64,000 bases of DNA from Streptococcus suis YS56. Lineage in GTDB: Bacteria > Bacillota > Bacilli > Lactobacillales > Streptococcaceae. Under the pieces are notes generated by a model. The model had not been told where the DNA came from. It was given only the letters and a program-made list of their open reading frames with translations, and searched no databases. A program made the translations under genes and the position numbers. The stretch is from assembly GCF_000440115.1 (NCBI RefSeq), contig NZ_ALMY01000052.1, forward strand, positions 1 to 64,000, written 5' to 3'. Below, one piece after another: positions 35,790-46,430 of the stretch (its first letter is position 1; every line of letters starts with the position of its first letter).

Positions 35790-37082
35790 TTATAATCCAA
35801 GTCGTTCAAAGATGTCATCCACCCGCTTAGCATAGTAGTCTGGGTTGAAGAGTTCATCGATTTCTTCCTGGCTGAGTTTGGCTGTCACACGCTCATCCGC
35901 TTCGAGAAGGGGCTTGAAGTCCACTTGATTATCCCAAGACTGCGCAGTTTTTGGTTGCACCAAGTCATAGGCTTCCTCACGGGTCATGCCTTTTTCAATC
36001 AAGCTGAGCATCACACGCTGGCTGTAAATCAAGCCAAAAGTCGACTCCATATTGCGTTTCATATTCTCAGGGAAGACCGTCAAATTCTTAACAATATTGC
36101 CAAAACGATTGAGCATGTAGTTAATAAGGATAGTCGTATCCGGCGTGATAATCCGCTCCGCTGACGAGTGAGAAATATCACGTTCGTGCCAGAGAGCCAC
36201 ATTCTCAAAAGCCGTCACCAAGTGACCACGCACCACACGAGCCAGACCGGTCATATTTTCAGAGCCGATAGGGTTGCGTTTATGGGGCATAGCAGAGCTG
36301 CCCTTTTGGCCTTTGGCGAAATACTCTTCGACTTCACGTTGCTCAGATTTTTGTAGCCCACGGATTTCTGTCGCCATACGTTCGATAGACGTTGCAATCA
36401 AGGCTAGGGCTGAGAAATATTCTGCGTGGAGGTCACGAGGAAGGACCTGGGTCGAAATTTCCTGCGGACGAATGCCCAATTTGTCACAAACATACTCTTC
36501 CACAAATGGAGGAATGTTGGCAAAGTTTCCAACTGCACCCGAAATTTTACCAGCTTCAACACCCTTAGCCGCCACATCAAAACGCTCCATATTGCGTTTC
36601 ATTTCGCTATACCAAGTCGCTAATTTAAGACCGAAGGTCGTTGGCTCCGCATGGACACCGTGGGTCCGACCCATCATAATGGTGTACTTGTGCTCACGAG
36701 CCTTGTCAGCGATAATGTTTGTAAAGTTTTCAAGGTCACGACGGATGATGTCGTTGGCCTGCTTGTAGAGGTAACCGTAAGCCGTATCCACCACATCGGT
36801 CGATGTCAGACCATAGTGGACCCACTTGCGTTCGTCACCAAGACTTTCCGAAACCGCACGCGTGAAAGCCACCACATCGTGACGAGTTTCCTCTTCAATC
36901 TCTAAAATGCGGTCGATGTCAAAAGTCGCCTTCTCACGAATCAAGGCCACATCTTCCTTGGGAATCTCACCCAACTCAGCCCAAGCCTCATCCGCGAGGA
37001 TTTCCACCTCCAACCAAGCCTTGTACTTGTTCTCTTCACTCCAAATAGCCGCCATCTCTGGACGGGAATAACGATTGATCAT
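35790..37082 (-). CDS. purB: Adenylosuccinate lyase
   Basis: 430-residue fumarase/aspartase-superfamily enzyme for two steps: SAICAR to AICAR and adenylosuccinate to AMP. The signature [16 protein letters not shown] (about 262) with the catalytic serine, [11 protein letters not shown] and [16 protein letters not shown] are intact. Separated from the rest of the pur cluster by a membrane-protein gene, with its own spacer of 61 bp. Confidence 0.97.
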   Translation of the reverse strand: MINRYSRPEMAAIWSEENKYKAWLEVEILADEAWAELGEIPKEDVALIREKATFDIDRILEIEEETRHDVVAFTRAVSESLGDERKWVHYGLTSTDVVDTAYGYLYKQANDIIRRDLENFTNIIADKAREHKYTIMMGRTHGVHAEPTTFGLKLATWYSEMKRNMERFDVAAKGVEAGKISGAVGNFANIPPFVEEYVCDKLGIRPQEISTQVLPRDLHAEYFSALALIATSIERMATEIRGLQKSEQREVEEYFAKGQKGSSAMPHKRNPIGSENMTGLARVVRGHLVTAFENVALWHERDISHSSAERIITPDTTILINYMLNRFGNIVKNLTVFPENMKRNMESTFGLIYSQRVMLSLIEKGMTREEAYDLVQPKTAQSWDNQVDFKPLLEADERVTAKLSQEEIDELFNPDYYAKRVDDIFERLGL

Positions 37083-37143
37083 TGTTTCTCCTTATAATTA
37101 ATATGTTAAAGTAATTTATATTTCCTGATTGCTAGTTATCGAA

Positions 37144-38346
37144 CTAAGGATTTACATTATGCCTTTCAATCCTACAAAATAGTCCCAATATCCCGAGCAG
37201 TATAACTACCACAAAACTTACAATCGCAAAATTTTCTCTTGATATAAACCAATTAAAAATAAATGGGATAGTATAAACAATTGGAATACAGCTTGCTAGC
37301 CAACCTCTTTTTAACAACACAAGATTAAATCCTCTGACAGACCAGATTGTTTTTAAAGCAGTTAAATCATCGGTATACATATCCATTTGTGAAAAATAAA
37401 ATGGAATCCAGAGAATACATAGTAACATTCCAACAATAATGTAAGCTACATAAAAAAATATATTCAAATGTCGGATAGACAGCTCTAGACATACTATACC
37501 TGCCACTAGTAAAAAAGATACCGTATAACTCAAAATAAATTTCAAACACTGTTTAATCTTCCTTCTTAGTAAACTAATCTTTAGTATTTCTGAAATAAAT
37601 AGGAAATTATCTCTTAGCGTCTCACCCAAGGCTTCTACTTGCAGTTTTTCCAGTTTAGTTTGAGTAAATGCCATTTTTTTATAAACAGTATCTCTTCTAT
37701 CTTTAGTTTTCTCTAGTTCTAAAATCTCTTCCAGTGTACCGACTTCTTCATTAACTCCAAATGACCATATTTCTATCAATCTTTCTAATAAAAACACTCG
37801 TTGCTTATCTTTATAAATAACATCAATTTTCGAAATTTTGATCATTACCCACAAAAACATTATTATTATTGCTATTGAAAGCACAAATAAAAATCCTAAC
37901 TTTACATTAGTTACTACCTCTTTATCAGAAAATAATTCAACCATTTTATCCATGGTAGGTAATTGAAATTCTGGGAATAATTCTTTAAAAATAGAAGTCA
38001 AGCCTAAGCTTCCAATTCCACTGATAAGTGTAACCAGCCAATCTCGTGAAGTAAAGTAACTTCCTGTTCCATTTTTTAAGAATTCCAAATACTTTTTAAT
38101 ATCTTCGATTGTTATTCCCTTGCTCACTAAATCTTCTTTAAGTTCTAATTGAACCTTATCAAATTCAAAAACAGTTGAATACTTTTTATTAATGATTCTA
38201 CCACTATTAGAATACCAAATAGAATACGCTCTCTCAATCAATAAATTTATGGGAGAGTTATTATACTTATCATTCTTTTTTTGTTTATAAACTATATAAC
38301 TCGAAATAATAAGCAAAAAAATAAAAATTGTAACTATTTCATACAC
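37144..38346 (-). CDS. Hypothetical multi-span membrane protein
   Basis: 400 residues, not recognised. One span at the N-terminus ([18 protein letters not shown]), a charged region (about 25-95), two spans (about 105-175), a long helical cytoplasmic part (180-245) and four to five spans towards the C-terminus. Visibly more A/T-rich than purK and purB on either side, and its start overlaps the purK end by 13 bp, so it looks like an acquired gene inserted between purK and purB. It could be a phage- or defence-related membrane effector, but nothing shows this. Confidence 0.7.
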   Translation of the reverse strand: MYEIVTIFIFLLIISSYIVYKQKKNDKYNNSPINLLIERAYSIWYSNSGRIINKKYSTVFEFDKVQLELKEDLVSKGITIEDIKKYLEFLKNGTGSYFTSRDWLVTLISGIGSLGLTSIFKELFPEFQLPTMDKMVELFSDKEVVTNVKLGFLFVLSIAIIIMFLWVMIKISKIDVIYKDKQRVFLLERLIEIWSFGVNEEVGTLEEILELEKTKDRRDTVYKKMAFTQTKLEKLQVEALGETLRDNFLFISEILKISLLRRKIKQCLKFILSYTVSFLLVAGIVCLELSIRHLNIFFYVAYIIVGMLLCILWIPFYFSQMDMYTDDLTALKTIWSVRGFNLVLLKRGWLASCIPIVYTIPFIFNWFISRENFAIVSFVVVILLGILGLFCRIERHNVNP

Positions 38347-39428
38347 ACTAGTCTATCCTTTCCAAACTCCACCTCAACGTCATCCGTCAACACCGTCACG
38401 TGTCCCATTTTGCGATTGTGCTTCGCTTCTAGTTTACCATAAAAGTGGGGATGGGCGGTAGGATTTTCTTGAAGAAAGGTTTGAACTGTTTCCATGTCTT
38501 GTCCCAAAACGTTAATCATAACTGCTGGTGAAAGCAGGCGGATAGCAGGTAAAGGCTCCCCTAGAATGCCTCGGATATGGGTATCAAACTGTGAGAAATC
38601 ACAGGCCTCAATGGAATAATGCCCTGAATTGTGTGGTCGAGGAGCAATTTCGTTGACCAGAATATCCTGACCTGCCACAAACATTTCAACACAGAGGGTG
38701 CCTGCTAAATGGAGCTTGTCGGCGATTTGCAGGGCCATGGTTTTGGCTTTTTCAGCTAGGTCGTCAGAAATACGAGCAGGCACGATAGTCTTGTAAAGAA
38801 TATTATTGCGGTGGATATTTTCCTGTACAGGAAAGACGGTGTAGTCGGAGCCATTGCCAGACACAAGGACGGAGATTTCCAGGTCAAAATTCACAAATTC
38901 TTCCAAAATACACTCGGCAGAGTTGGCTAACTGACTAGCCTCTACCAAGTCCGCCTCTTCTCGAATGACCTTCTGGCCATGTCCATCATAGCCCCCAGTG
39001 GCTGTTTTCAAGACGTAGTTTTTGCTGAGGTCCAGACCTTCTAAATCTAGGCTAGATGTGACGACTTTGTAGGGGGCGACTTGCACGCCAGCTTTTTTTG
39101 CCAAAAAATCCTTCTCAAAAATGCGGTTCTGGGAAATGCGGAGGAGGTCTGTGCCTTGAGGGAGCTGGCCATCCTTGATGACCGTGTCCAGTCCGTCGGC
39201 ATCGACATTTTCAAACTCGTAGGTCAGGACATCGCACCGCGCCGCCAACTGTTTGAGGGCTGCCACATCGTGATAGGGAGCGACGATGACCTCGCTGACC
39301 TTGGAGGCTGGGCAGTCCGCCGCAGGATCCAGCGTGATAACCTTGTGGCCCATGTAAATAGCGGAAATAGCCATCATCTGCCCCAGCTGACCGCCGCCGA
39401 TAATTCCGATTGTCTTAGATGAGGTCAT
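38334..39428 (-). CDS. purK: N5-carboxyaminoimidazole ribonucleotide synthase
   Basis: 364-residue ATP-grasp enzyme that carboxylates AIR with bicarbonate. [20 protein letters not shown] at the start, [12 protein letters not shown] for [23 protein letters not shown] near the end. Overlaps purE by 14 bp, so purE and purK are translationally coupled. Confidence 0.97.
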   Translation of the reverse strand: MTSSKTIGIIGGGQLGQMMAISAIYMGHKVITLDPAADCPASKVSEVIVAPYHDVAALKQLAARCDVLTYEFENVDADGLDTVIKDGQLPQGTDLLRISQNRIFEKDFLAKKAGVQVAPYKVVTSSLDLEGLDLSKNYVLKTATGGYDGHGQKVIREEADLVEASQLANSAECILEEFVNFDLEISVLVSGNGSDYTVFPVQENIHRNNILYKTIVPARISDDLAEKAKTMALQIADKLHLAGTLCVEMFVAGQDILVNEIAPRPHNSGHYSIEACDFSQFDTHIRGILGEPLPAIRLLSPAVMINVLGQDMETVQTFLQENPTAHPHFYGKLEAKHNRKMGHVTVLTDDVEVEFGKDRLVCMK

Positions 39429-39903
39429 CTGTCATCGCCTCCGCAATTTTTTCCTGCTCCTTGGCAAAGTCTGTCAGCTGAGCCGCAATGGTTTGGTCTT
39501 CAATGGAGAGAATCCGAAGGGCTGTCAGAGCCGCATTGGTCGCACCTGCTTCACCAATAGCCATAGTCGCAACAGGCACACCGCCCGGCATCTGCACGAT
39601 AGAGTAGAGCGAATCCACACCGCTGAGGGCACGAGATTGAACAGGAACACCGATAACAGGCAGGGTGGTCTTGGCTGCTACCATACCTGGCAAATGAGCC
39701 GCACCACCCGCACCTGCGATGATGACCTTGATGCCACGGCCACGAGCTTCTTCGGTGTGACGGAACATGAGGTCTGGGGTGCGGTGGGCAGAGACTACTT
39801 TCTTTTCATAGGCTACGCCAAATTTGTCCAGCACATCGGCTGCTTTTTTCATGGTTTTCCAGTCGGAACTAGAACCCATGATGATGGAAATTGGAATGTT
39901 CAT
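39415..39903 (-). CDS. purE: N5-carboxyaminoimidazole ribonucleotide mutase
   Basis: 162-residue class I Pur[11 protein letters not shown] (10-19), the [10 protein letters not shown] motif with catalytic His, and [14 protein letters not shown]. Product CAIR goes to PurC. 25 bp after purD. Confidence 0.97.
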   Translation of the reverse strand: MNIPISIIMGSSSDWKTMKKAADVLDKFGVAYEKKVVSAHRTPDLMFRHTEEARGRGIKVIIAGAGGAAHLPGMVAAKTTLPVIGVPVQSRALSGVDSLYSIVQMPGGVPVATMAIGEAGATNAALTALRILSIEDQTIAAQLTDFAKEQEKIAEAMTDDLI

Positions 39904-39928
39904 GTTTGTACTTCCTTTTCTTTATACC

Positions 39929-41191
39929 TTATTTTACGGCCTTACTTCCAATATCTGTCCGATAAAAGAGACCTGTCGTATCTTGAGTTTTCAGTTCAGC
40001 ATAAATAGTTTCTTGTGCTTCTTGGACGGTATCTGCTGTGGTGACTAACATGTAAACTCGACCGCCGTTTGACAGCAGTGCTCTGCTATTTTCCGCAAAA
40101 CGCGCCCCTGCATAGTAGGTCGTGATGTCGCCCTCGGTCTTTGCTGGCAACTCTACGCCTTTTTCGTAGTCCAGAGGATAGCCGTTTGAAGCTACAACTA
40201 CGCCAAGCGTCACGCCACCATCTAACCAAGTAATCTGTGGCTCTCTACCTTCTAAAATATCAGTGATGTTTTGGGCAAAGTCTGATGTCAAACGCGGCAA
40301 GATAATTTGGGTTTCAGGATCCCCAAAGCGAGCGTTAAACTCGATAACTTTAGGTCCTTGCTCCGTCAGAATCAAGCCCGCATAAAGAATCCCAAGGTAG
40401 GGACGACCTTCTGCGATCATCCCATTAAGAACAGGCTTGATGATGGTGTCAACTGCCGTGTCCACCACACTTTGAGGAAGATGAGGAACTGGCGCATAAG
40501 CTCCCATACCACCTGTGTTTGGTCCCTTGTCACCGTCAAAGGCACGTTTGTGATCTTGAGCAGTCGGCATAACGTAGAACTTGTCACCGTTGACAAAGGC
40601 AAAGAGAGAGAACTCCTCACCTGCCAAGAACTCCTCGATGACCACGCGCGCACCTGAGTCGCCGAATTTGTTGTCTAAAAGCATATCACGCGTTGCATCG
40701 ACCGCTTGCTCAACAGTTTCTGCAACCACTACGCCTTTTCCTAGCGCTAGGCCATCTGCCTTCACCACAATTGGTGCGCCTTGCTCTTCGATATAGGCTT
40801 TGGCTTCTTCGAAATCTGAAAATGTGCCATAGGCTGCTGTTGGAACATCGTACTTGACCATGATTTCCTTGGCAAAGTCTTTTGACCACTCTAACTCCGC
40901 GGCTAACTTTTTAGGACCAAAGGCTTTTAATCCTGCCTGTTCAAAATCATCGACAATACCTGCTGCCAAAGCATCGTCTGGACCAACAAAAGTCCAGGCA
41001 ATGTCATTTTTCTTAGCAAAGTTGATGAGAGCAGAATGTTCGGAAATACCGATATTTACCAATTCAATCCCATCTAAAAGCATTCCATCATTTCCAGGAG
41101 CGACAAAGACCTTTTCTACCTGATCAGACTCTAACAATTTCTTTGCTATAGCGTGTTCACGACCACCAGAGCCAACAACCAAAAGTTTCAT
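39929..41191 (-). CDS. purD: Phosphoribosylamine-glycine ligase
   Basis: 420-residue ATP-grasp GAR synthetase. MKLLVVGSGGREHAIAKKLL, KADGLALGKGVVV, AQDHKRAFDGDKGPNTGGMG (A-loop) and EFNARFGDPETQ are all intact. First gene of a purD-purE-purK unit; a PurBox and extended -10 lie upstream. Confidence 0.97.
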   Translation of the reverse strand: MKLLVVGSGGREHAIAKKLLESDQVEKVFVAPGNDGMLLDGIELVNIGISEHSALINFAKKNDIAWTFVGPDDALAAGIVDDFEQAGLKAFGPKKLAAELEWSKDFAKEIMVKYDVPTAAYGTFSDFEEAKAYIEEQGAPIVVKADGLALGKGVVVAETVEQAVDATRDMLLDNKFGDSGARVVIEEFLAGEEFSLFAFVNGDKFYVMPTAQDHKRAFDGDKGPNTGGMGAYAPVPHLPQSVVDTAVDTIIKPVLNGMIAEGRPYLGILYAGLILTEQGPKVIEFNARFGDPETQIILPRLTSDFAQNITDILEGREPQITWLDGGVTLGVVVASNGYPLDYEKGVELPAKTEGDITTYYAGARFAENSRALLSNGGRVYMLVTTADTVQEAQETIYAELKTQDTTGLFYRTDIGSKAVK

Positions 41192-41205
41192 TTATTATAC
41201 CTCAA

Positions 41206-41279
41206 AAACGGATTTTCTATAAACAGTATAGCAAAAACAGACGGATTTTGACAGAAAGAATAGAAGAATGTTCGGGAAT
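41206..41279 (-). promoter_or_regulatory. purD promoter with PurBox
   Basis: ATTCCCGAACATT (41267-41279, minus strand) matches the PurR box AWWWCCGAACWWT in 12 of 13 positions. Downstream is an extended -10 TGCTATACT (about 41223-41231). In lactococci and streptococci PurR bound here activates transcription when PRPP is high. Confidence 0.8.
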
Positions 41280-41280
41280 A

Positions 41281-41302
41281 GAAAAAGCTCCCCGAGGTGA
41301 GC
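41281..41302 (-). terminator. Terminator of the dpn cassette
   Basis: GCTCACC/GGGGAGC-type stem followed by TTTTTC on the minus strand, 95 bp past the dpnD stop and touching the PurBox. Confidence 0.65.
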
Positions 41303-41396
41303 AAACTTGATTATCTAAACAAATCATATAAGTAACCTTGTTTTAGCATGTCGAGATTGAAAACATAGCGTCAAGTCCACATAGTATTATCTTCTT

Positions 41397-41573
41397 TCAA
41401 CATTTTTGCTTCAAAAGTCCATAACTATATTCTTGGAAATCATTCGCATCTAGAATAATTTCTTCCGACATATACATACTATGAGCTACTTGCAGTGCCT
41501 CCTCAAGATTTTTCGCTTCAATCTTGATTACTTTTGACAAGGTTTCAGTAAAAACGATTTCATATACCTTCAC
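41397..41573 (-). CDS. dpnD: DpnD/PcfM-family small protein
   Basis: 58 residues beginning MKVYEIVFTETLSKVIKIEA with SEEIILDANDFQEYSY, the pattern of DpnD/PcfM proteins that accompany DpnI. The start is taken as GTG (41573) behind AAAGG; an ATG three codons earlier lacks room for that site. Function of DpnD is not established. It lies 79 bp after dpnC and completes a two-gene DpnI cassette. Confidence 0.82.
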   Translation of the reverse strand: MKVYEIVFTETLSKVIKIEAKNLEEALQVAHSMYMSEEIILDANDFQEYSYGLLKQKC

Positions 41574-41652
41574 ATTGACCATCCTTTCAGTGCTATTACA
41601 TCAATTTTAAACCATATTCTACTTCTTACTGCAATTCTCCACGTAAATCTGA

Positions 41653-42417
41653 TTATAGCTTTCTATACCTTCCTCTTGCTAAAAATTCTATGACACCTTT
41701 GTCACGTAAAATTTGCAACTGCTGACGAATTTTATCTTTGATATGTTTATTATTTGGAAACTTCTGTTTCAAATCATTTTCAAACTGGTAAAATCTCTCC
41801 AATGTAAACTCTTTTTCTTCAATTTTATCTAAACATTTTAAAATTTCTAATAACCAGCCTCTCGTCGCAATACTTTGCTTTCGAATAAACAATGTTTCTG
41901 AAAATTCCTTGGAAACAAGATCAGGTTCTCTAACATGGCCATTTTTCACTAAAAAAATACGACCGTATGATGGAACCTGTGATAAATCAATATTGCATCC
42001 CACCCAACCTGCTCTCTTGGCAGTAGGAGCAAGTGGTTTACGTCTGATAATTGTATCCACCGTAATGAACTGTTTAGGCAAAACTAAAAAATTCGTAACT
42101 GCAAACTCTTTTGAATAGGTTAGAAAGAAAAAGTTAGGATTGTTATCTGCTTGAACACGCTCTATCATACTTTCGTAAGCACCATCACTGATGATGGAAG
42201 AAAAGTTCCCTTTCTTACTCTTTAACTCGAACTCTTCTGAACACGCTTTGCAGAAAAAATCAGCAACTGGTCTATTATTTTCAAAATGAACTAATGGCTT
42301 CTGCCCACAATGTGGACAGTAACTATTTTGGTTTACCCAATTCTCCGTCAAAACTCTAGCTTTTTGACTGTTACTGTGGTAACCTGAAACCAAATCTATA
42401 TTAAGCTGTAAATCCAA
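41653..42417 (-). CDS. dpnC: DpnI-type restriction endonuclease (cuts methylated GATC)
   Basis: 254 residues, the exact length of pneumococcal DpnI. Zinc-binding CPHC ... CKAC, RPVADFFCKACSEEFELKSKKGN with the PD-(D/E)XK core (D, E, KSKK) and the winged-helix C-terminus REPDLV ... LQILRDKGVIEFLARGRYR (given in parts) all align with DpnI. It restricts Gm6ATC-methylated DNA, so the host DNA must be unmethylated at GATC. The start is TTG at 42417 behind GGAGGGAATA; this aligns MDLQLNIDLV with the DpnI start. The extended -10 TGGTATAAT is at 42456-42464. Confidence 0.92.
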   Translation of the reverse strand: MDLQLNIDLVSGYHSNSQKARVLTENWVNQNSYCPHCGQKPLVHFENNRPVADFFCKACSEEFELKSKKGNFSSIISDGAYESMIERVQADNNPNFFFLTYSKEFAVTNFLVLPKQFITVDTIIRRKPLAPTAKRAGWVGCNIDLSQVPSYGRIFLVKNGHVREPDLVSKEFSETLFIRKQSIATRGWLLEILKCLDKIEEKEFTLERFYQFENDLKQKFPNNKHIKDKIRQQLQILRDKGVIEFLARGRYRKL

Positions 42418-42463
42418 TATTCCCTCCATCTAAGATACTACCGATTATTAAGTTCATTATACC

Positions 42464-42494
42464 AAAAACCACCCCAACTTCTCCAGCTGGGGTG
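42464..42494 (-). terminator. Terminator after purH
   Basis: CACCCCA/TGGGGTG hairpin with GGTTTTTGG on the minus strand, 20 bp past the purH stop; the dpnC -10 follows directly. Confidence 0.8.
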
Positions 42495-42513
42495 TTCCTC
42501 TTTCTCCAAATTC

Positions 42514-44061
42514 TCAATGTCTAAAATGTCTTACTCCCGTAAAGACCATGGTCAAGCCATACTTGTTGGCCATGTCAATGGAATCTTGGTCACGGACAGA
42601 GCCACCCGGCTGAATGATAGCTTTAATGCCTGCCGCAACGATTTCTTCCACGTTATCAGCAAATGGGAAGAAGGCATCCGACGCTAAAACGGCTCCTTCC
42701 AAACGGTCCTTAGCCTGCTCGATGGCGATACGGACGGAAGCCACACGGTTGGTTTGCCCTGGTCCCACTCCCAAGGTCATCTTGTCATTGGTGATGATGA
42801 TGCCATTGGACTTGACATACTTGGAGGACTTCCAAGCGAACTCCATGGCCGCCCACTCTTGCTCGGACGGTTGACGCTCAGTCACAACCTGCCAGTCCGC
42901 TGGGTTTTCCACCACCACGTCCTGATCCTGCACCAAGAGACCACCAACAACGCCTGTGAATTCCTTTTCTACTTCACTAGCATCTTGAGCATCAAAAGCC
43001 AATTCCAAAATGCGAAGATTTTTCTTTTTATTGGTCAAAATTGCCAACGCTTCTGCCGAGTAGCTCGGTGCGATGATGATCTCTAAGAAAATCGGATGCA
43101 TCTTTTCAGCAGTCGCAGCATCTACTTCCCTGTTGAGTACAACGATTCCTCCGAAAATCGATACTGGATCAGCCTCATAAGCATAATCCCACGCATTTTC
43201 AATAGTATCTGCTTGTCCGATACCACAAGGATTCATATGTTTAAGAGCTACAACAGTTGGACGGTCCTTGAAATCACGGATAATACGAATAGCGGCATCC
43301 GCATCACGAATGTTATTGAAGGATAGTTCCTTCCCGTTTAACTGCTTAGCAGATGCAATGGAATATGCAGTCGGAAGTGCGTTTTGATAGAAATCCGCAT
43401 TTTGTTGTGGATTTTCTCCATAGCGCATTGGCTGATTAAGGTCATAAGTAAGAGTAAGTTTCTCAGGTTTCTCTTCACCTACTTGCTTAGTGAAATAATC
43501 AGCTATTAAAGCGTCGTAAGCTGCGGTATGACGAAAGACTTTCGCTGCTAATCGCTGACGCGTTGAGTAGCTAGTTTCCCCCCGCTCTGCTATTTCTCCT
43601 AAAACTGTTGGATAATCTGCCGGGTCTACCACAACTGTCACACTGGCATGATTCTTGGCCGCTGAGCGCAACATAGATGGACCACCAATGTCAATGTTCT
43701 CCACTGCCAAATCATAGGTTACATCCGGGCAAAGAATTGTTTCTTTGAATGGATAAAGGTTGACTACCACCAAATCAATCAAGTCAATTTCATGGTCGCT
43801 GGCAGCTTGCAAATGGCTGTCCAAATCCCGACGTGCCAACAAACCACCGTGAATTTTCGGATGAAGAGTCTTGACACGACCATCCATCATCTCTGGAAAA
43901 CCTGTCACATCATCAATGGCGATGGTAGTTACACCAGCCTGATCCAAGGCAACCTTGGTACCACCGGTGGAGATAATTTCCCAACCGAGTTTGGTCAGTT
44001 CCTGGGCAAACTCCACAATGCCCACCTTGTCTGATACGCTAATCAGTGCGCGTTTAGTCAT
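42514..44061 (-). CDS. purH: Bifunctional AICAR transformylase / IMP cyclohydrolase
   Basis: 515 residues doing the last two steps to IMP. N-terminal cyclohydrolase (1-200; [40 protein letters not shown]) and C-terminal transformylase (about 200-515; [27 protein letters not shown]). Follows a GNAT gene by 12 bp. Confidence 0.97.
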   Translation of the reverse strand: MTKRALISVSDKVGIVEFAQELTKLGWEIISTGGTKVALDQAGVTTIAIDDVTGFPEMMDGRVKTLHPKIHGGLLARRDLDSHLQAASDHEIDLIDLVVVNLYPFKETILCPDVTYDLAVENIDIGGPSMLRSAAKNHASVTVVVDPADYPTVLGEIAERGETSYSTRQRLAAKVFRHTAAYDALIADYFTKQVGEEKPEKLTLTYDLNQPMRYGENPQQNADFYQNALPTAYSIASAKQLNGKELSFNNIRDADAAIRIIRDFKDRPTVVALKHMNPCGIGQADTIENAWDYAYEADPVSIFGGIVVLNREVDAATAEKMHPIFLEIIIAPSYSAEALAILTNKKKNLRILELAFDAQDASEVEKEFTGVVGGLLVQDQDVVVENPADWQVVTERQPSEQEWAAMEFAWKSSKYVKSNGIIITNDKMTLGVGPGQTNRVASVRIAIEQAKDRLEGAVLASDAFFPFADNVEEIVAAGIKAIIQPGGSVRDQDSIDMANKYGLTMVFTGVRHFRH

Positions 44062-44073
44062 TTATTTTTCCTT

Positions 44074-44772
44074 TCATACATGAATATCTTGTAACGAAAC
44101 AATCTGTCGACCATCTGCTGTAAAATTATCATCAGATAACCATTTTTCAAGTCTTAATTTATTTACTTTCCACTCACTATCTAACAGCGAAAACCAATCG
44201 GTATCACGATTTCGACCTTTATTAATGAGTGCTTGTCTAAAAGTTCCTTCATAAGTAAACCCTAAACGTCGTGCAGCTTGATGAGATGGTCTATTCAAAT
44301 GATCACATTTCCATTCATAACGACGATACCCCATCGTTTCAAAAACATATCTCATCACTAAAAACTGCGCTTCAGTAGCCATACGTGTTCTTTGAAGTTG
44401 GTTAGAATAGATTACCCAGCCCATCTCAATCACGCCATTCACTTGGTCATTACGCATTAACGCAAATGTCCCCAATGCTTGATTCGTTTTCAGATCAACG
44501 ATAGCTAAATAATAAGGGTCTTGTGAATCAATTTTCTCTCCAATAAACTCTTGGTAATTTGTAAAAGATTCAAAACGCTCAATTGGTAAATAGGTCCAAT
44601 TTTCTTTTGGAGAGTTCGGTCCATAAACCTCATAAAGCGAAGCAATGTGCTTGTCACTTAATTTTTCCACTTTAACAGTCTTACCTAGCAGTTCTGTAAT
44701 CTTTGGAATACTCCCTCCTGAAAAGTCCTCAACCAAGTCTCCAATAGTTTGACCATAGTCATTAACTGGCAT
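44074..44772 (-). CDS. RimJ/RimL-type GNAT acetyltransferase
   Basis: 232-residue acetyltransferase. The acetyl-CoA segment is RTRMATEAQFLVMRYVFETM (about 130) and YEWKCDHLNRPSHQAARRLG is typical of the RimJ/RimL/YjcK branch that acetylates protein N-termini or small molecules. Not a purine enzyme; it appears to be inserted between purN and purH. Confidence 0.83.
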   Translation of the reverse strand: MPVNDYGQTIGDLVEDFSGGSIPKITELLGKTVKVEKLSDKHIASLYEVYGPNSPKENWTYLPIERFESFTNYQEFIGEKIDSQDPYYLAIVDLKTNQALGTFALMRNDQVNGVIEMGWVIYSNQLQRTRMATEAQFLVMRYVFETMGYRRYEWKCDHLNRPSHQAARRLGFTYEGTFRQALINKGRNRDTDWFSLLDSEWKVNKLRLEKWLSDDNFTADGRQIVSLQDIHV

Positions 44773-44815
44773 GTAACCTCCTCCTGTAGCATTCTATTTT
44801 TATATATCTTTTTAT

Positions 44816-45355
44816 TTAGATAAGAGAGCGAATAACTTCTGGATAAAGCTGATATTCCGCTTCATGTATTCTGGCTTCAAAGGTTTCTAGGGTATCCTCA
44901 GCCAGCCTTGGTACTCGGACTTGTTTGATAATTTGTCCAGTGTCAACGCCACTGTCAACCCAGTGGACTGTTACGCCACTTTCAGATACACCTGCCTGCC
45001 AGGCATCTTCAATCCCATGAGCACCAGGAAATTCTGGCAAGTAGGCGGGGTGGATATTGATGATCCGACCTTCGTACTGAGCCAGCAGGGTTGGTCCCAC
45101 AATCTTCATATAGCCTGCCAAGACCACCAAGTCAATCTGGTGCTGGTCTAATAGTTGGATGATAGCTTCTTCGTAAGCTTGCTTATCCGCAAACTCTTTT
45201 AGTTCAAAAGCAAAGGCTGGCACACCTAGTTTTTCAGCTCGTTCTAAGACATAGGCATTTCTGCGGTCTGAAAAGACAAAGGCTACTTCAAACTGCTCTG
45301 CGATGACTTGGAAATTGGAGCCGTTGCCTGATGCAAACACTGCTATTTGTTTCAT
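44816..45355 (-). CDS. purN: Phosphoribosylglycinamide formyltransferase
   Basis: 179-residue folate-dependent GAR transformylase: [25 protein letters not shown] and the catalytic [20 protein letters not shown] plus [14 protein letters not shown]. Four-base overlap with purM indicates coupling. Confidence 0.97.
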   Translation of the reverse strand: MKQIAVFASGNGSNFQVIAEQFEVAFVFSDRRNAYVLERAEKLGVPAFAFELKEFADKQAYEEAIIQLLDQHQIDLVVLAGYMKIVGPTLLAQYEGRIINIHPAYLPEFPGAHGIEDAWQAGVSESGVTVHWVDSGVDTGQIIKQVRVPRLAEDTLETFEARIHEAEYQLYPEVIRSLI

Positions 45356-46374
45356 TTGATGACCACGCTCTTGTCTTCCTTGGCGATGATGCGGCCAATA
45401 GTGTAAACTTCCTCATCAACTAGTTGACAGACACTGTCAACCTTGTCTGGACTGACAGCCAGGACCAATCCGATACCCATATTGAAGATTTCAAACATTT
45501 CTTCATGCTTGATATGGCCGTATTTTTCAAGGGCCGTAAAGATTGGGAGGACTGGAATCTTTTCCTCTTCAATTTCAGCTGCTAGGTTATCAGCAAACAT
45601 ACGGGGAATATTTTCGATAAAGCCACCGCCTGTGATATGGGCAATACCATTGACCAGCCCTGCTTTTACCAGAGGCAATACCTGCTGGACATAGATACGT
45701 GTCGGCTCTAAGAGGACATCCTTCAGAGCTCTGCCATTGAGCTCTGGCAACAGAGCGTCGCCAGAAACCTCTGCAAAAACGCGGCGGACCAAGGAATAGC
45801 CGTTGGAGTGGATGCCGCTGGACGCTAGGCCGAGGAGAATGTCGCCCTCCTGGACCTTACTGCCGTCGATAATCTGAGACTTCTCCGCAATGCCGACAGC
45901 AAAGCCAGCCAGGTCATAGTCATCCTCTCCGTACATACCAGGCATTTCAGCCGTTTCACCGCCAATCAGGCCGCAACCAGCTTGGACGCAGCCTTCCGCC
46001 ACACCGGCCACAACCTGCTCTAGCTTGGCTGGCTCATTTTTTCCTGTCGCGATGTAGTCAAGGAAGTAAAGTGGCTCCGCACCTGCTGCGATGATGTCGT
46101 TGACACACATGGCCACGCAATCCTGGCCAATGGTGTCGTGCTTGTCGTACTGGATAGCCAGCATAAGCTTGGTGCCGACTCCGTCTGTTCCTGATACCAA
46201 GACTGGTTCTTTGACATCCAGTTTGGTCAGGTCAAACATCCCGCCAAAACCACCGAGGGCTCCCATAACACCCAAGCGTTCTGTCCTAGCCACATGTTTC
46301 TTGATGCGTTCGACAACTTCATATCCCGCTTCGACGTCAACGCCCGACTGGGCGTAGGCATTTTTATTTGTCAT
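45352..46374 (-). CDS. purM: Phosphoribosylformylglycinamidine cyclo-ligase
   Basis: About 340 residues; closes the imidazole ring to [52 protein letters not shown] and [12 protein letters not shown] are diagnostic. The ATG at 46374 follows AAAGGAATCAAA; an ATG five codons upstream is less well placed. Confidence 0.97.
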   Translation of the reverse strand: MTNKNAYAQSGVDVEAGYEVVERIKKHVARTERLGVMGALGGFGGMFDLTKLDVKEPVLVSGTDGVGTKLMLAIQYDKHDTIGQDCVAMCVNDIIAAGAEPLYFLDYIATGKNEPAKLEQVVAGVAEGCVQAGCGLIGGETAEMPGMYGEDDYDLAGFAVGIAEKSQIIDGSKVQEGDILLGLASSGIHSNGYSLVRRVFAEVSGDALLPELNGRALKDVLLEPTRIYVQQVLPLVKAGLVNGIAHITGGGFIENIPRMFADNLAAEIEEEKIPVLPIFTALEKYGHIKHEEMFEIFNMGIGLVLAVSPDKVDSVCQLVDEEVYTIGRIIAKEDKSVVIK

Positions 46375-46430
46375 TTTGATTCCTTTCAACAGTTTACAGG
46401 TCTGTCAAGTAACATTGACACCTCTGTCAC

